A DNA stretch of 64,000 nt from Mariniphaga sp041687215 (lineage in GTDB: Bacteria > Bacteroidota > Bacteroidia > Bacteroidales > Prolixibacteraceae). The notes under the pieces were generated by a model. That model worked only from the letters and a program-made list of their open reading frames with translations, was not told the DNA's origin and searched no databases. The stretch spans positions 1-64,000 of the forward strand of contig NZ_JAWLCI010000013.1 of NCBI RefSeq assembly GCF_041687215.1, given 5' to 3'. Of the stretch, positions 55,901 through 64,000 are shown one piece after another (position 1 is the stretch's first letter; each line of letters begins with the position of its first letter). A program made the translations under genes and the position numbers.

Positions 55901-58900
55901 GAAATTCTTACTTTGAAAACAATATATTGCCTAATAAAGAACTGTTAAATCAAGTAGGAATCCTTCAGGTGGACTCAGTTAACGAAAAGGATTATATATC
56001 TTCCCGTACGGCTTACCATTTGAATCTTAAAGGACCAGCAGTAAGTGTTCATTCGGCATGTTCAACATCTTTGTTAGCCGTTGCTGAAGCAGTTGAAGCT
56101 ATAAGAAATAACCAATGCGACATCGCAATAGCAGGTGGGGCTAGTGTAACTGCTCCTATCTACAGCGGACATCTGTATCAAGAGGGAGCAATGTTGAGTT
56201 CAGATGGACATTGTCGTTCTTTTGATGCCAATGGAAAAGGAACAGTTTTTAGCGATGGTGCTGGAGTTATTCTCTTAAAAAGGTTGGAAAACGCAAAAGT
56301 AGATGGAGATTTCATTTATGGGGTAATAAAAGGAGTCGGAATAAATAATGATGGTGGTGGTAAGGGAAGTTTTACAGCGCCAAGTGCAGAAGGCCAGGCT
56401 GATGTAATATCCAGAGCGCTCAGAGATGCGCAAATATCCCCTTCTGATATTAGCTATGTTGAAACCCATGGCACAGCAACCCCAATTGGAGATCCCATTG
56501 AGATAGAAGGACTGCAAATGGCCTTTGGCAAACAATCCTTAAATGGTTATTGCGCTATAGGTTCTATAAAAAGTAATATGGGACACTTAACAGCTGCTGC
56601 AGGAGTTGCAGGAGTCATAAAAACCATGTTAGCCTTAAAATATCAAAAAATACCAGCATCTTTAGGTTACGAAAAAGCGAATCCAGCTATTGATTTTGAA
56701 AACAGTCCTTTCTTTGTAAATAACACATTTAGCGATTGGAAATGGAAAGGAAAAAGACGTGCAGGTGTCAGCTCCTTTGGTGTTGGAGGTACCAATGTAC
56801 ATGTTATAGTAGAGGAGTTTGAAGCCAATCAACCAGCTTCAGGAGAAAATAAGCCATTACAATTACTAACCTGGTCAGCAAAAACAGACAAGAGCCTTGA
56901 AGGTTATAAAATAGCTTTGGGCAATTATATTAAATCTTCAACTGAGATAAAATTAGCAGATGTAGCATATTCACTTAGTGTTACCAGAGATACATTCAGT
57001 AAACGTAGTTTTACCTTAGCGAATAATTCAGAAAACGCCATTAATCAACTATTGTTAGATGATACAACAACTGTAAAAACATCTGATTTGAAAGTTGTAC
57101 CTAACAATTTGGCATTTCTTTTCCCCGGACAGGGTGCACAATATTTACAAATGGGTAAAGCACTTTATGAACATGAAGACGTGTTTCGTGAAGCAGTAAA
57201 TCAATGTGCTGAAATATTATCGGAAGCTTTTAATTTTGATATCCGTAATATTATTTATCCTGAAAATAATTCTCCCGAAGCAGAAATCCGTTTAAAAGAT
57301 ACCCAATATACACAACCAGCTTTGTTTGTTGTAGAATATGCCTTGTCTGAACTTTGGATGAGTTGGGGAATTAAACCAACTCATCTTTGTGGACATAGTA
57401 TTGGTGAATTTGTAGCTGCTCTTTTGGCTGGCGTATTCACTTTAAAAGATGCACTACTACTGGTTGCTGTTCGAGGTAAATTGGTGAGTAATCTTCCTGG
57501 TGGCAGTATGTTATCAGTTAGAACATCTTATGACATTCTATCAAAAATTCTTCCTGAAACACTTTCAGTAGCTGCTGTAAATTCTGACCAGTTATGTGTT
57601 GTTTCTGGAGAAGATAAGCCAATTGAAACCTTTGCTAAAATTTTAGAGGAGAAGGAAATTCCAAATAGATTGCTTTTAACCAGTCATGCATTCCATTCTA
57701 AAATGATGGATCCTATTCTGGGTATGTTTGAATCTGAAGTTAAAAAAGTAACTTTAAATGCTCCTCGACTTCCTATTATTTCAACTGTAACCGGAACATG
57801 GCTGAGCGACAAAGAAGCTACTGATCCTCAATATTGGACAAATCATTTGCGTGCTACTGTGCGTTTTTCGGACGCTATGGAAACAGCTCTTGGATTAGAG
57901 AATATCGTATTGTTAGAAGTTGGTCCTGGTCGTGCGTTAACCACTTTATCGCAACAAAAAAAGAAATCAAAATCAGCAACTTCAATTGCAAGTTTGGTTG
58001 TGCCAGGTGAAAATGAAAATTCCTATCACACCGTATTATCTGCTTTAGGACAACTTTGGCTAAATGGGATTGAGCCAGACTGGAAAGCATTTTACAGTGG
58101 CCAATCCAGGCAAAAAGTTTTGCTGCCATCATACGTGTTTGATCGTAAACCTTGTTGGATAGATCCGCCATTAAATGAAGTATCTGCTGAAAACATGAAT
58201 AAATTAATTGAACCTATTAAAAATCAATCGATACAATCTCAAATGAAAACAATTGAACAACCTGATAGGAAAATGATGATTCTGGAAAAAGTTTCAGATA
58301 TCGTTTTGAATACCTCTGGTATGGAGTTAAAATCTTCTGAATACAACCATAGTTTTCTCGAATTGGGTCTTGATTCACTTGTTTTAACACAAATGGCGAT
58401 AACTTTGAAAAATGAATTTAAAACGCCTATCACCTTTCGTCAGTTAAATGACGAATTAAACACACCAAATCTTTTGGCAAACTATTTGGATAAAAATTTA
58501 CCACCAGAGCGTTTTGTTCCTGTACCTCCAGCGCCTGACAAAGTATCAGCTCCTAATTTAGTCTCGAGTAACTCAATACAAACAAGCTCTTTTAATAATT
58601 TTGCTCAAACTAATAATAATACTGCAATAGATCTTATTGCCCAACAACTTCAATTGTTAGGAAAACAATTGGAATTGTTAAAAGGAAATAGTTCAACTCC
58701 TTCAGTGGTTCAAGAACCACTAATTGAACAGATAAAGTTAACAACTAATTCGTCATCAGAATCACTGACTGAAGAAGAGATCAAAGAACACAAGAAACCT
58801 TTTGGTGCCTCGCCAAGAATTGAGAGGCAATCATTAGAGTTAAATGAGGAGCAAGGAGCCTTTTTAAAAAAATTAATTCTTAGCTACAATAGTAAAACTA

Positions 58901-60357
58901 CAAGCAGTAAAACCTACACTCAGGAACATCGTCAGCACATGTCTGATCCAAGAGTGGTGTCTGGCTTTAAGCCATTAACGAAAGAGCTTGTATATCCCAT
59001 TGTTATTGAGAAATCTTCGGGCAACCGCCTTTGGGATTTGGATGGCAATGAGTATATCGACACTCTAAATGGCTTTGGTTCATGCATGTTTGGTCACCAA
59101 CCTGATTTTATAAAAGAAGCCCTTCATAAACAAATAGAACTTGGTTTTGAGGTGGGACCGCAACATCCCTTAGCGGGAGAAGTTTGCGAACTTCTTTGTG
59201 AGTTTACTGGCCATGAACGGGCAGCCCTTTGCAATACGGGTTCAGAAGCAGTTTTAGGGGCTATGCGTATTGCCAGAACAGTCACTGGGCGTTCACTTAT
59301 CATTGCTTTTACAGGATCTTACCATGGAATAAATGACGAAGCACTTGTGCGAGGATCAAAAAAAATGAAAACGTTCCCAGCAGCAGCTGGAATTTTATCA
59401 GATTCCGTTCAAAATATTTTAGTGCTGGACTATGGTACAGATGAAAGTTTAAACATAATTCGTAATCGTGCGCATGAAGTCGCTGCAATTCTTGTAGAAC
59501 CAGTACAAAGTCGCAGACCGGAGTTTCAGCCTGTAGAGTTCCTGAAAGAAGTCCGTGAGATTACCAAAGCATCAGAAACTGTGCTTATTTTTGACGAAGT
59601 AATTACAGGTTTCCGTATGCATCCAGGTGGTACACAAGCATTGTTTGGAATTAAAGCAGATATTGCTACCTATGGAAAAGTTATAGGTGGAGGTATCTCT
59701 ATTGGTGCTATTTTGGGTTATAAAAAATACATGGATGCGCTTGATGGTGGATATTGGCAATATGGTGACAACTCCATACCGGAAGTAGGTGTTACTTATT
59801 TTGCTGGCACATTTGTTCGCCACCCACTTGCGCTTGCTGCAGCGAAGGCATCCTTAATTTTTATGAAAAAGCAGGGAATAGACCTTCAAAACAAATTAAC
59901 GGCTATGACCAAAGGCTTGGCTATAGATCTCAATAATATGTTTGAAAAACAGGGCCTTCCTATCAAAATAACGTATTTTGGTTCGTTGTGGCGATTAAAA
60001 TTCCTGGAAGAAATACCTTATTCAGAGTTGCTTTTTGTTTTGATGAGAGAAAAAGGTATTCACATTTGGGATGGGTTTCCATGTTTTATGACGAATGCTT
60101 TTCTGGAAAAAGATATTAAACAAATTAAAACAGTATTACTTGCATCTGTTAACGAGTTGGTTGCTGCTGGTTTTTTAAATTCGCAATCATCCAATTTTAC
60201 ATCTAAAACACAAAATACAAAAACTAAAACTTCTATAGATAAATTAAATACTCCACCATGTCCGGGGGCTAAGCTTGGTATGGATGAGAACGGAAATCCG
60301 GCATGGTTTGTAGCGGACAAAGAAAACAATGGTGAATATCGTAAAATCGATTTGTAA
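52966..60357 (+). CDS. Hybrid NRPS-PKS-aminotransferase: (half C)-A-PCP-KS-AT-ACP-AMT
   Basis: A 2463-residue megasynthase. Domains: C-terminal half of a condensation domain (1-250, no HHxxxDG); adenylation domain (about 265-750, core YTSGTTGNPKG at 408, Lys746); PCP Ser803 (EMGGTSLL); KS (about 863-1280; Cys1032 SACSTS, His1168 ETHGTA, His1207 NMGHL); AT (about 1385-1680; Ser1478 GHSIGE, HAFH 1574-1577 of malonyl-type ATs); ACP Ser1804 (LGLDSL); class III PLP aminotransferase (about 1970-2400; Asp2210, Lys2238 in YGKVIGGG). Pocket residues read D-F-W-N-I-G-M-V-H-K, the standard threonine code. No KR, DH or methyltransferase domain is present. It should load Thr, extend it with malonate and transaminate the beta-keto group, as in MycA/ItuA- and McyE-type modules. 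Confidence 0.92.
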   Translation: MIASNKNNTISNLQRDYWLNRLSGLQSIVNLPNKKSPHIVKTYSAKSIRFSLSEKQTKDLQSFIIKHEGNLFICLLTSWNVLFYRYTSQKDILLGAHVSNSDLNSQVELWENTLFFRSEIDPFENFSKLYKRVKESILLDFKHGNYPFTYLKDDLTRGSNKNPNDLFNIMLSPKVLSDKMDNEDKLFSEVDIKITFEEVDKQLVFEITYNTNIYGFDMIEKLISHYKQLLSELINNPNVRIGEIDYIKDEEREFLLNTLSSEIVDYPKEKTLVDLFLEQANKNPDNIAVVFENKEITYNELDKLSNQFANYIINVHGVNATDLVAVMLDRSEWIIICLLGVLKSGAAYIPIDPNYPEQRKEYIQNDSQCKTIINSSLLNDFINNIKTYSLNKPEKINISPDSLCYIIYTSGTTGNPKGVMIEHRNVVRLFFNSAPLFDFNENDVWCMFHSFCFDFSVWEMYGALLFGGKLIIVSELIAKDPLEFISMVDKEGITVLNQTPSAFYNLMESTNNSEVSLNLRYIIFGGEALFPKHLEKWYIQYPDVKFINMYGITETTVHVTYKEIDEYDIDNNISNIGNSIPTLSVYILNEFKKLQPVGVVGELYISGKGLARGYLNRPELTGQKFVSNPFIKGERMYSSGDLARRLPDGSIEYIGRKDDQVKIRGHRIELGEIESKLNLLPDIKRAIVLASNHLKGETQLVAYLQPKETKGDANFIRQQLEELLPYFMIPSIFMWVEDFPITSNGKIDKKALPRPEYVRPDSAPLLKKPRTKLEKNIASIWSEQLNVPSIGIDDNFFEMGGTSLLTQKVAAFMSQSLNMKVPVTKIYQYPTISEISNYFKIEKPTDATLDNPKPEGYKSPRDIAIIGMAGRFPGALSIEELWEILKEGKETISFFSQEELDKSISEKLRNDPLYVAARGIVPSAKEFDARFFGINPKLAESMDPQQRLFLEIAWEVLEQSGHLPSHYKGSIGVYAGKGRNSYFENNILPNKELLNQVGILQVDSVNEKDYISSRTAYHLNLKGPAVSVHSACSTSLLAVAEAVEAIRNNQCDIAIAGGASVTAPIYSGHLYQEGAMLSSDGHCRSFDANGKGTVFSDGAGVILLKRLENAKVDGDFIYGVIKGVGINNDGGGKGSFTAPSAEGQADVISRALRDAQISPSDISYVETHGTATPIGDPIEIEGLQMAFGKQSLNGYCAIGSIKSNMGHLTAAAGVAGVIKTMLALKYQKIPASLGYEKANPAIDFENSPFFVNNTFSDWKWKGKRRAGVSSFGVGGTNVHVIVEEFEANQPASGENKPLQLLTWSAKTDKSLEGYKIALGNYIKSSTEIKLADVAYSLSVTRDTFSKRSFTLANNSENAINQLLLDDTTTVKTSDLKVVPNNLAFLFPGQGAQYLQMGKALYEHEDVFREAVNQCAEILSEAFNFDIRNIIYPENNSPEAEIRLKDTQYTQPALFVVEYALSELWMSWGIKPTHLCGHSIGEFVAALLAGVFTLKDALLLVAVRGKLVSNLPGGSMLSVRTSYDILSKILPETLSVAAVNSDQLCVVSGEDKPIETFAKILEEKEIPNRLLLTSHAFHSKMMDPILGMFESEVKKVTLNAPRLPIISTVTGTWLSDKEATDPQYWTNHLRATVRFSDAMETALGLENIVLLEVGPGRALTTLSQQKKKSKSATSIASLVVPGENENSYHTVLSALGQLWLNGIEPDWKAFYSGQSRQKVLLPSYVFDRKPCWIDPPLNEVSAENMNKLIEPIKNQSIQSQMKTIEQPDRKMMILEKVSDIVLNTSGMELKSSEYNHSFLELGLDSLVLTQMAITLKNEFKTPITFRQLNDELNTPNLLANYLDKNLPPERFVPVPPAPDKVSAPNLVSSNSIQTSSFNNFAQTNNNTAIDLIAQQLQLLGKQLELLKGNSSTPSVVQEPLIEQIKLTTNSSSESLTEEEIKEHKKPFGASPRIERQSLELNEEQGAFLKKLILSYNSKTTSSKTYTQEHRQHMSDPRVVSGFKPLTKELVYPIVIEKSSGNRLWDLDGNEYIDTLNGFGSCMFGHQPDFIKEALHKQIELGFEVGPQHPLAGEVCELLCEFTGHERAALCNTGSEAVLGAMRIARTVTGRSLIIAFTGSYHGINDEALVRGSKKMKTFPAAAGILSDSVQNILVLDYGTDESLNIIRNRAHEVAAILVEPVQSRRPEFQPVEFLKEVREITKASETVLIFDEVITGFRMHPGGTQALFGIKADIATYGKVIGGGISIGAILGYKKYMDALDGGYWQYGDNSIPEVGVTYFAGTFVRHPLALAAAKASLIFMKKQGIDLQNKLTAMTKGLAIDLNNMFEKQGLPIKITYFGSLWRLKFLEEIPYSELLFVLMREKGIHIWDGFPCFMTNAFLEKDIKQIKTVLLASVNELVAAGFLNSQSSNFTSKTQNTKTKTSIDKLNTPPCPGAKLGMDENGNPAWFVADKENNGEYRKIDL

Positions 60358-60405
60358 AATAATCAATCAATTTTAGAAATTTTAAAAACGAATACGGTTA
60401 CATAA

Positions 60406-63400
60406 ATGAAACAGCCAATTACTAAAACAACTACTTCGACTTCGTTCAATCCTTTCAACGGGCCAAAAATAGTTTGTATAATCCCTGTTACACAACCTCA
60501 GGCTGAAATTTGGACGGCCTGTATGTTAGGTGGCGAAGATGCCAACAGAGCGTACAATGAATCTGTTTCCCTTATCTTAAAGGGTGACTTGAATATAGCT
60601 GCCATAGAGGTTGCCATTAAAGAATTGGTAAGAAGACATGAGGCATTAAGAGCTACCATTAGCCCCGACGGACGTTTTATGACAATTTTTCAGGAGGTTT
60701 CAATAGAACCTGATTATCACGATATTTCCGAGCTTGGTGAAGCGGAGAAAAATAAAGCAATAAAAGATTATTTATCGGAAGAAGCCAATTATATTTTTAA
60801 CCTGGCTAAAGGCCCATTGTTAAAGATTAGGTTACTAAAACTTTCAGAACTGGAACATCAATTAGTACTCACTGCACATCACATCATATGCGATGGTTGG
60901 TCTATGGGTATCATACTCGAAGAATTAGGCAGTTTCTATTCTGCTTATATAGAAGGCAAAACACCGGATGTCCCACAACCTGAAACCTTTAGTTCTTATG
61001 CAGGGGGAGAACTGGAATTTATTGAAAGTCCTGAATTTGTAATAACCCAAAAGTATTGGCTTAAACAATATGAAACATCTGTTCCAACCGTCTCCCTGCC
61101 TACCGATTTTCCACGCCCTAAATTACGAACTTTTAAGAGTAATCGCTTAGATTTTGGAATTGATAGGGACTTGGTAGCTGGTCTAAAAAAAGTTGGCATA
61201 CAGTCTGGAGCAAGTTTTGTGGTTACTTTACTGGCTGCCTTTGAGGTTTTTCTATATCATAAAACAGGTCAGGATGATTTGGTTTTAGGGCTGCCGGCTG
61301 CTGGTCAGTCCAATAGTGGTAAGACCCAATTAGTAGGGCATTGCGTGAACTTGCTTCCTTTAAGAAGTAAGCTTGCTGCTGATATTCCATTCAATGCATA
61401 TTTAAAAAACAGGAAAGAAGAAATTTTTAATGCTTACGAACATCAACAGTTTAGCTTTGGACAATTACTTCAAAAACTTGCAATTTCAAGAGATCCATCA
61501 AGGGTACCAATAGTTCCAATTATTTTCAATATTGATATAGGCATGGCAAATGCAGTTGCATTTAATGGCTTAAGTTTTAAGTTAAAGAGTAATCCCAGGG
61601 CCTATGAAGCGTTTGAGCTTTTTTTAAATGCTATGGGAACAGAAGATGAACTTATTTTAGAATGGTCCTATAACACTTCTCTTTTTAAGCCGGCCACTAT
61701 AGTGCAAATGATGGCTTCTTTCAAAGAAGTGCTGCATGGAATAGTAGCAAATCCAAGTGTTGAAATTGGTAACATTATTAAGGTAGATTTTTCGGCCTAT
61801 TTAGATTTGAATGATACCCATGCCCCATTTCCACAATTGCCCTTGCATGAACTAATCACAAAGCAAGCTCAAAATACTCCTTCTAAGCAAGCTATAAAGT
61901 TTGGTGATTCGTTTATCACCTATGAAAGTTTGGAAAAAAAGTCCCACCAATTGGCTCACTTCTTAGTGGAACAAGGAGTTTGCCCAGGTGATTTTGTGGC
62001 AGTTTTACTACCACGCTCTATTGAATTGATAGTAGCTTTGATTGCCATTATGGAGTGCGGTGCTGCTTATGTTCCTTTGGATCCTGATTATCCAAAAAAG
62101 AGACTAGAATTTATGTTGAAGGATTCGGAGACCAAATTCATGATTACAACTAAAACATCTTCGCCATTGTTAGAATCTGGCGCAAAAATATTGTTTATAA
62201 AATCTATTTTTTCAAATCTACCAAAGTACCCTGATACACCAGTAAATCTAGTGGCAGACAATAACCAAGTAGCCTATTTACTCTACACATCAGGGTCCTC
62301 CGGTACACCCAAAGGGGTAACCGTGACACATAAGAATTTAGTTAATTTACTATTTAGCGTTCTGGAAAAACCAGGTATCCAAGAAACAGATAAATTACTT
62401 TCCATAACCACTATATCATTTGATATAGCCGGATTCGAGTTGTATGCTACACTTTTAAAAGGGGCTAAACTAGTATTGGCAAATGAAGATACAGCTAAGG
62501 ATCCCCGTTTGCTGTTAGAAGTAATAAAAGAGGAGGCTATAACCATGATGGAGGCAACTCCTGCAACCTGGCAAATGCTTCTAGATGCTGGCTGGGATGA
62601 ACATTTACCAATAAAAGCATTGTGCACGGGAGAAGCACTACCAATGGTATTAGCGAAAAACATATTGGAAAAGGTAAATGAGCTTTGGAACTTGTATGGT
62701 CCGACTGAAACAACCATATGGTCAGCTATTAAAAAAATTTCGAAGGACGATGATTTGATTACCATAGGCCGACCTATTGCCAACACTCAAATGTATATCG
62801 TAAATGAGCAGGGTCATTTGGTAGAACCCGGTAAAATTGGAGAGCTATGCATTGCAGGAGATGGCGTAGCAAAAGGGTATTGGAAAAGAAAAGAGTTAAC
62901 TGCTGAAAAGTTTATTGATAATCCTTTCGAATCAGACCTAGGTGCAGTTTTATATCGTACCGGGGATTTGGCCAAGTTGCTTCCATCTGGTGAAATTCAA
63001 TGTTTGGGCCGCATAGACCAACAGATAAAAATTAGGGGACATCGAATCGAACTAGGTGAAATTGAACAAGTGTTGGATTCATTGGAAGGAGTAAAGTCCT
63101 CGATTGTATTATTGAATGAAGACCGTTTGGTTGCTTACCTAATTCCATCAGATATGGGAAGCCAGCATCCCGATCAAGTGAGTGCCTGGAAGCGAATTTT
63201 AAGGGAACAGCTTCCTGCACACATGGTACCCCTGCAATTTAATTTGCTAGAAGAATTTCCTAAAACTCTTAATGGTAAAATTGATCGTAAAGCTTTACTG
63301 AATAATTTACCGAACGAAACCAAAAAAACTAGTTTTACTCCACCCTCGACCAAATCAGAAAAGATTATTTCAGCTATATGGCAAGAGTGCTTAAAAATAG

Positions 63401-64000
63401 ATAAAATTGATGTTAATAGCGATTTTTTTGAGGTTGGGGGTCATTCTCTTGTTGGTGTAAAAGTAATGGCAAAACTGGAAAAAGAAACTGGAAAAAGATT
63501 ACCGCTCGTGGGTTTATTAAAACATCCAACCATTAAAAAATTTGCAGCCTACATGGATAGTGAATTCTTTACTTGGAATTCATTAGTGCCCTTAAAACCA
63601 GAAGGAACTAAGCCAGCTTTATATATAGTGCACGGAGCTAATCACAATGTACTGCATTTTGACAAATTAGCTCAATTGTTGCATAAAGATCAGCCTGTTT
63701 ACGCTTTGCAATCAAGAGGTCTGGATGGGATTACAGAACCCCATGACTGTCTCCATAAAATGGCTACTGATTATGTTTCTGAAATTATTGCTGCAAATCC
63801 AAAAGGACCCTATGCTCTGGCCGGATTTTCTTTTGGAGGTATTGTTGCTTATGAAATGGCAAGACAACTTAAAGCACAAGGGCGAACAGTATCCATTCTT
63901 GCACAATTCGACACATATGTTTATCCTAATTATTATTACAGTAACCCTATAAAGAAAAAAATTGTTTATACATTATTTCTCTCGGGGAAAATGGTTTACC
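60406..64000 (+). CDS. NRPS module C-A-PCP-TE (3' end outside window)
   Basis: A frame open from ATG 60406 to the window end, 1198 codons seen. Condensation domain (about 20-450; HHIICDG, His at 158-159), adenylation domain (about 475-960; YTSGSSGTPKG at 627), PCP Ser1014 (EVGGHSLVG), then a thioesterase (nucleophile Ser1142 in GFSFGG). The A-domain pocket reads D-I-F-E-L-T-L-I-W-K. It shares 7 of 10 positions with the glycine code DILQLGLIWK but is not a standard match. It starts 48 bp after the first megasynthase. It should condense its amino acid with the aminated intermediate and release the product as acid or ring. Further domains after the TE cannot be excluded. Confidence 0.92.
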   Translation, partial: MKQPITKTTTSTSFNPFNGPKIVCIIPVTQPQAEIWTACMLGGEDANRAYNESVSLILKGDLNIAAIEVAIKELVRRHEALRATISPDGRFMTIFQEVSIEPDYHDISELGEAEKNKAIKDYLSEEANYIFNLAKGPLLKIRLLKLSELEHQLVLTAHHIICDGWSMGIILEELGSFYSAYIEGKTPDVPQPETFSSYAGGELEFIESPEFVITQKYWLKQYETSVPTVSLPTDFPRPKLRTFKSNRLDFGIDRDLVAGLKKVGIQSGASFVVTLLAAFEVFLYHKTGQDDLVLGLPAAGQSNSGKTQLVGHCVNLLPLRSKLAADIPFNAYLKNRKEEIFNAYEHQQFSFGQLLQKLAISRDPSRVPIVPIIFNIDIGMANAVAFNGLSFKLKSNPRAYEAFELFLNAMGTEDELILEWSYNTSLFKPATIVQMMASFKEVLHGIVANPSVEIGNIIKVDFSAYLDLNDTHAPFPQLPLHELITKQAQNTPSKQAIKFGDSFITYESLEKKSHQLAHFLVEQGVCPGDFVAVLLPRSIELIVALIAIMECGAAYVPLDPDYPKKRLEFMLKDSETKFMITTKTSSPLLESGAKILFIKSIFSNLPKYPDTPVNLVADNNQVAYLLYTSGSSGTPKGVTVTHKNLVNLLFSVLEKPGIQETDKLLSITTISFDIAGFELYATLLKGAKLVLANEDTAKDPRLLLEVIKEEAITMMEATPATWQMLLDAGWDEHLPIKALCTGEALPMVLAKNILEKVNELWNLYGPTETTIWSAIKKISKDDDLITIGRPIANTQMYIVNEQGHLVEPGKIGELCIAGDGVAKGYWKRKELTAEKFIDNPFESDLGAVLYRTGDLAKLLPSGEIQCLGRIDQQIKIRGHRIELGEIEQVLDSLEGVKSSIVLLNEDRLVAYLIPSDMGSQHPDQVSAWKRILREQLPAHMVPLQFNLLEEFPKTLNGKIDRKALLNNLPNETKKTSFTPPSTKSEKIISAIWQECLKIDKIDVNSDFFEVGGHSLVGVKVMAKLEKETGKRLPLVGLLKHPTIKKFAAYMDSEFFTWNSLVPLKPEGTKPALYIVHGANHNVLHFDKLAQLLHKDQPVYALQSRGLDGITEPHDCLHKMATDYVSEIIAANPKGPYALAGFSFGGIVAYEMARQLKAQGRTVSILAQFDTYVYPNYYYSNPIKKKIVYTLFLSGKMVY

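Noticed and set aside
62283..62786. 167-residue open frame on the minus strand
   Set aside because: It lies wholly inside the adenylation domain of the second NRPS, which shows all core motifs on the + strand.

Overview
The window looks like a chromosomal stretch of a member of the Bacteroidota, probably a Bacteroidales/Marinilabiliales-type organism (my inference). The support is AT-rich DNA, Bacteroidota-type TAnnTTTG promoter boxes, weak Shine-Dalgarno sequences, two large proteins with type IX secretion C-terminal sorting domains, and a UpxY/NusG-like antiterminator at the head of a polysaccharide locus. Apart from one regulator at the left edge, every gene is on the + strand, so about 63 kb reads in one direction. 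No rRNA, tRNA or CRISPR array was seen.

Layout. (1) 1-1723: a Crp/Fnr regulator divergent from a ferredoxin-like protein, with a palindrome between them. (2) 1724-2655: long AT-rich leader without genes. (3) 2656-11016: head of a surface-polysaccharide locus: HTH protein, UpxY-like antiterminator, acyl-AMP ligase, FlaA1/CapD-type nucleotide-sugar dehydratase, small HAD protein, Wza-like export lipoprotein and Wzc-like chain-length/BY-kinase protein. (4) 11409-19896: two giant beta-helix proteins with type IX sorting domains that share an almost identical ~0.93-kb block. (5) 20259-41178: flippase (Wzx), O-antigen polymerase/ligase-type protein (Wzy), at least six glycosyltransferases, hexapeptide acyltransferases, UDP-GlcNAc 2-epimerase, a dehydrogenase/Gfo-Idh-MocA two-domain oxidoreductase, a heparinase II/III-like protein, an ATP-grasp/epimerase fusion and a small initiating sugar transferase. 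This part is scarred: an acyltransferase broken by an in-frame TAA, an IS701-like element whose transposase carries an in-frame TAG, a shattered glycosyltransferase, a truncated second copy of the sugar transferase and a carbamoyltransferase scrap.

(6) 41505-50736: FemAB-like and sugar-transfer-associated ATP-grasp proteins, then a promoter and a compact operon: NeuD/PglD-type acyltransferase, malonyltransferase (FabD-like), ACP, SDR ketoreductase, KAS III, a second ACP, asparagine-synthase-like amidotransferase and NadE-like ATP pyrophosphatase. This resembles dedicated 3-hydroxyacyl-ACP supply modules that decorate amino sugars, with an added amidation pair. (7) 50927-64000: two paralogous methyltransferases, then a hybrid assembly line. 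The first protein is (half C)-A-PCP-KS-AT-ACP-aminotransferase. Its A-domain pocket reads DFWNIGMVHK, the textbook threonine code. The second is C-A-PCP-TE and runs off the window. The predicted product is a small threonine-derived, malonate-extended, aminated molecule joined to one more amino acid and released by the thioesterase. This assembly line plus the acyl/amidation operon is the most novel-looking content.

All functions are read from motifs and gene context without database searches. Specific substrates are inference.
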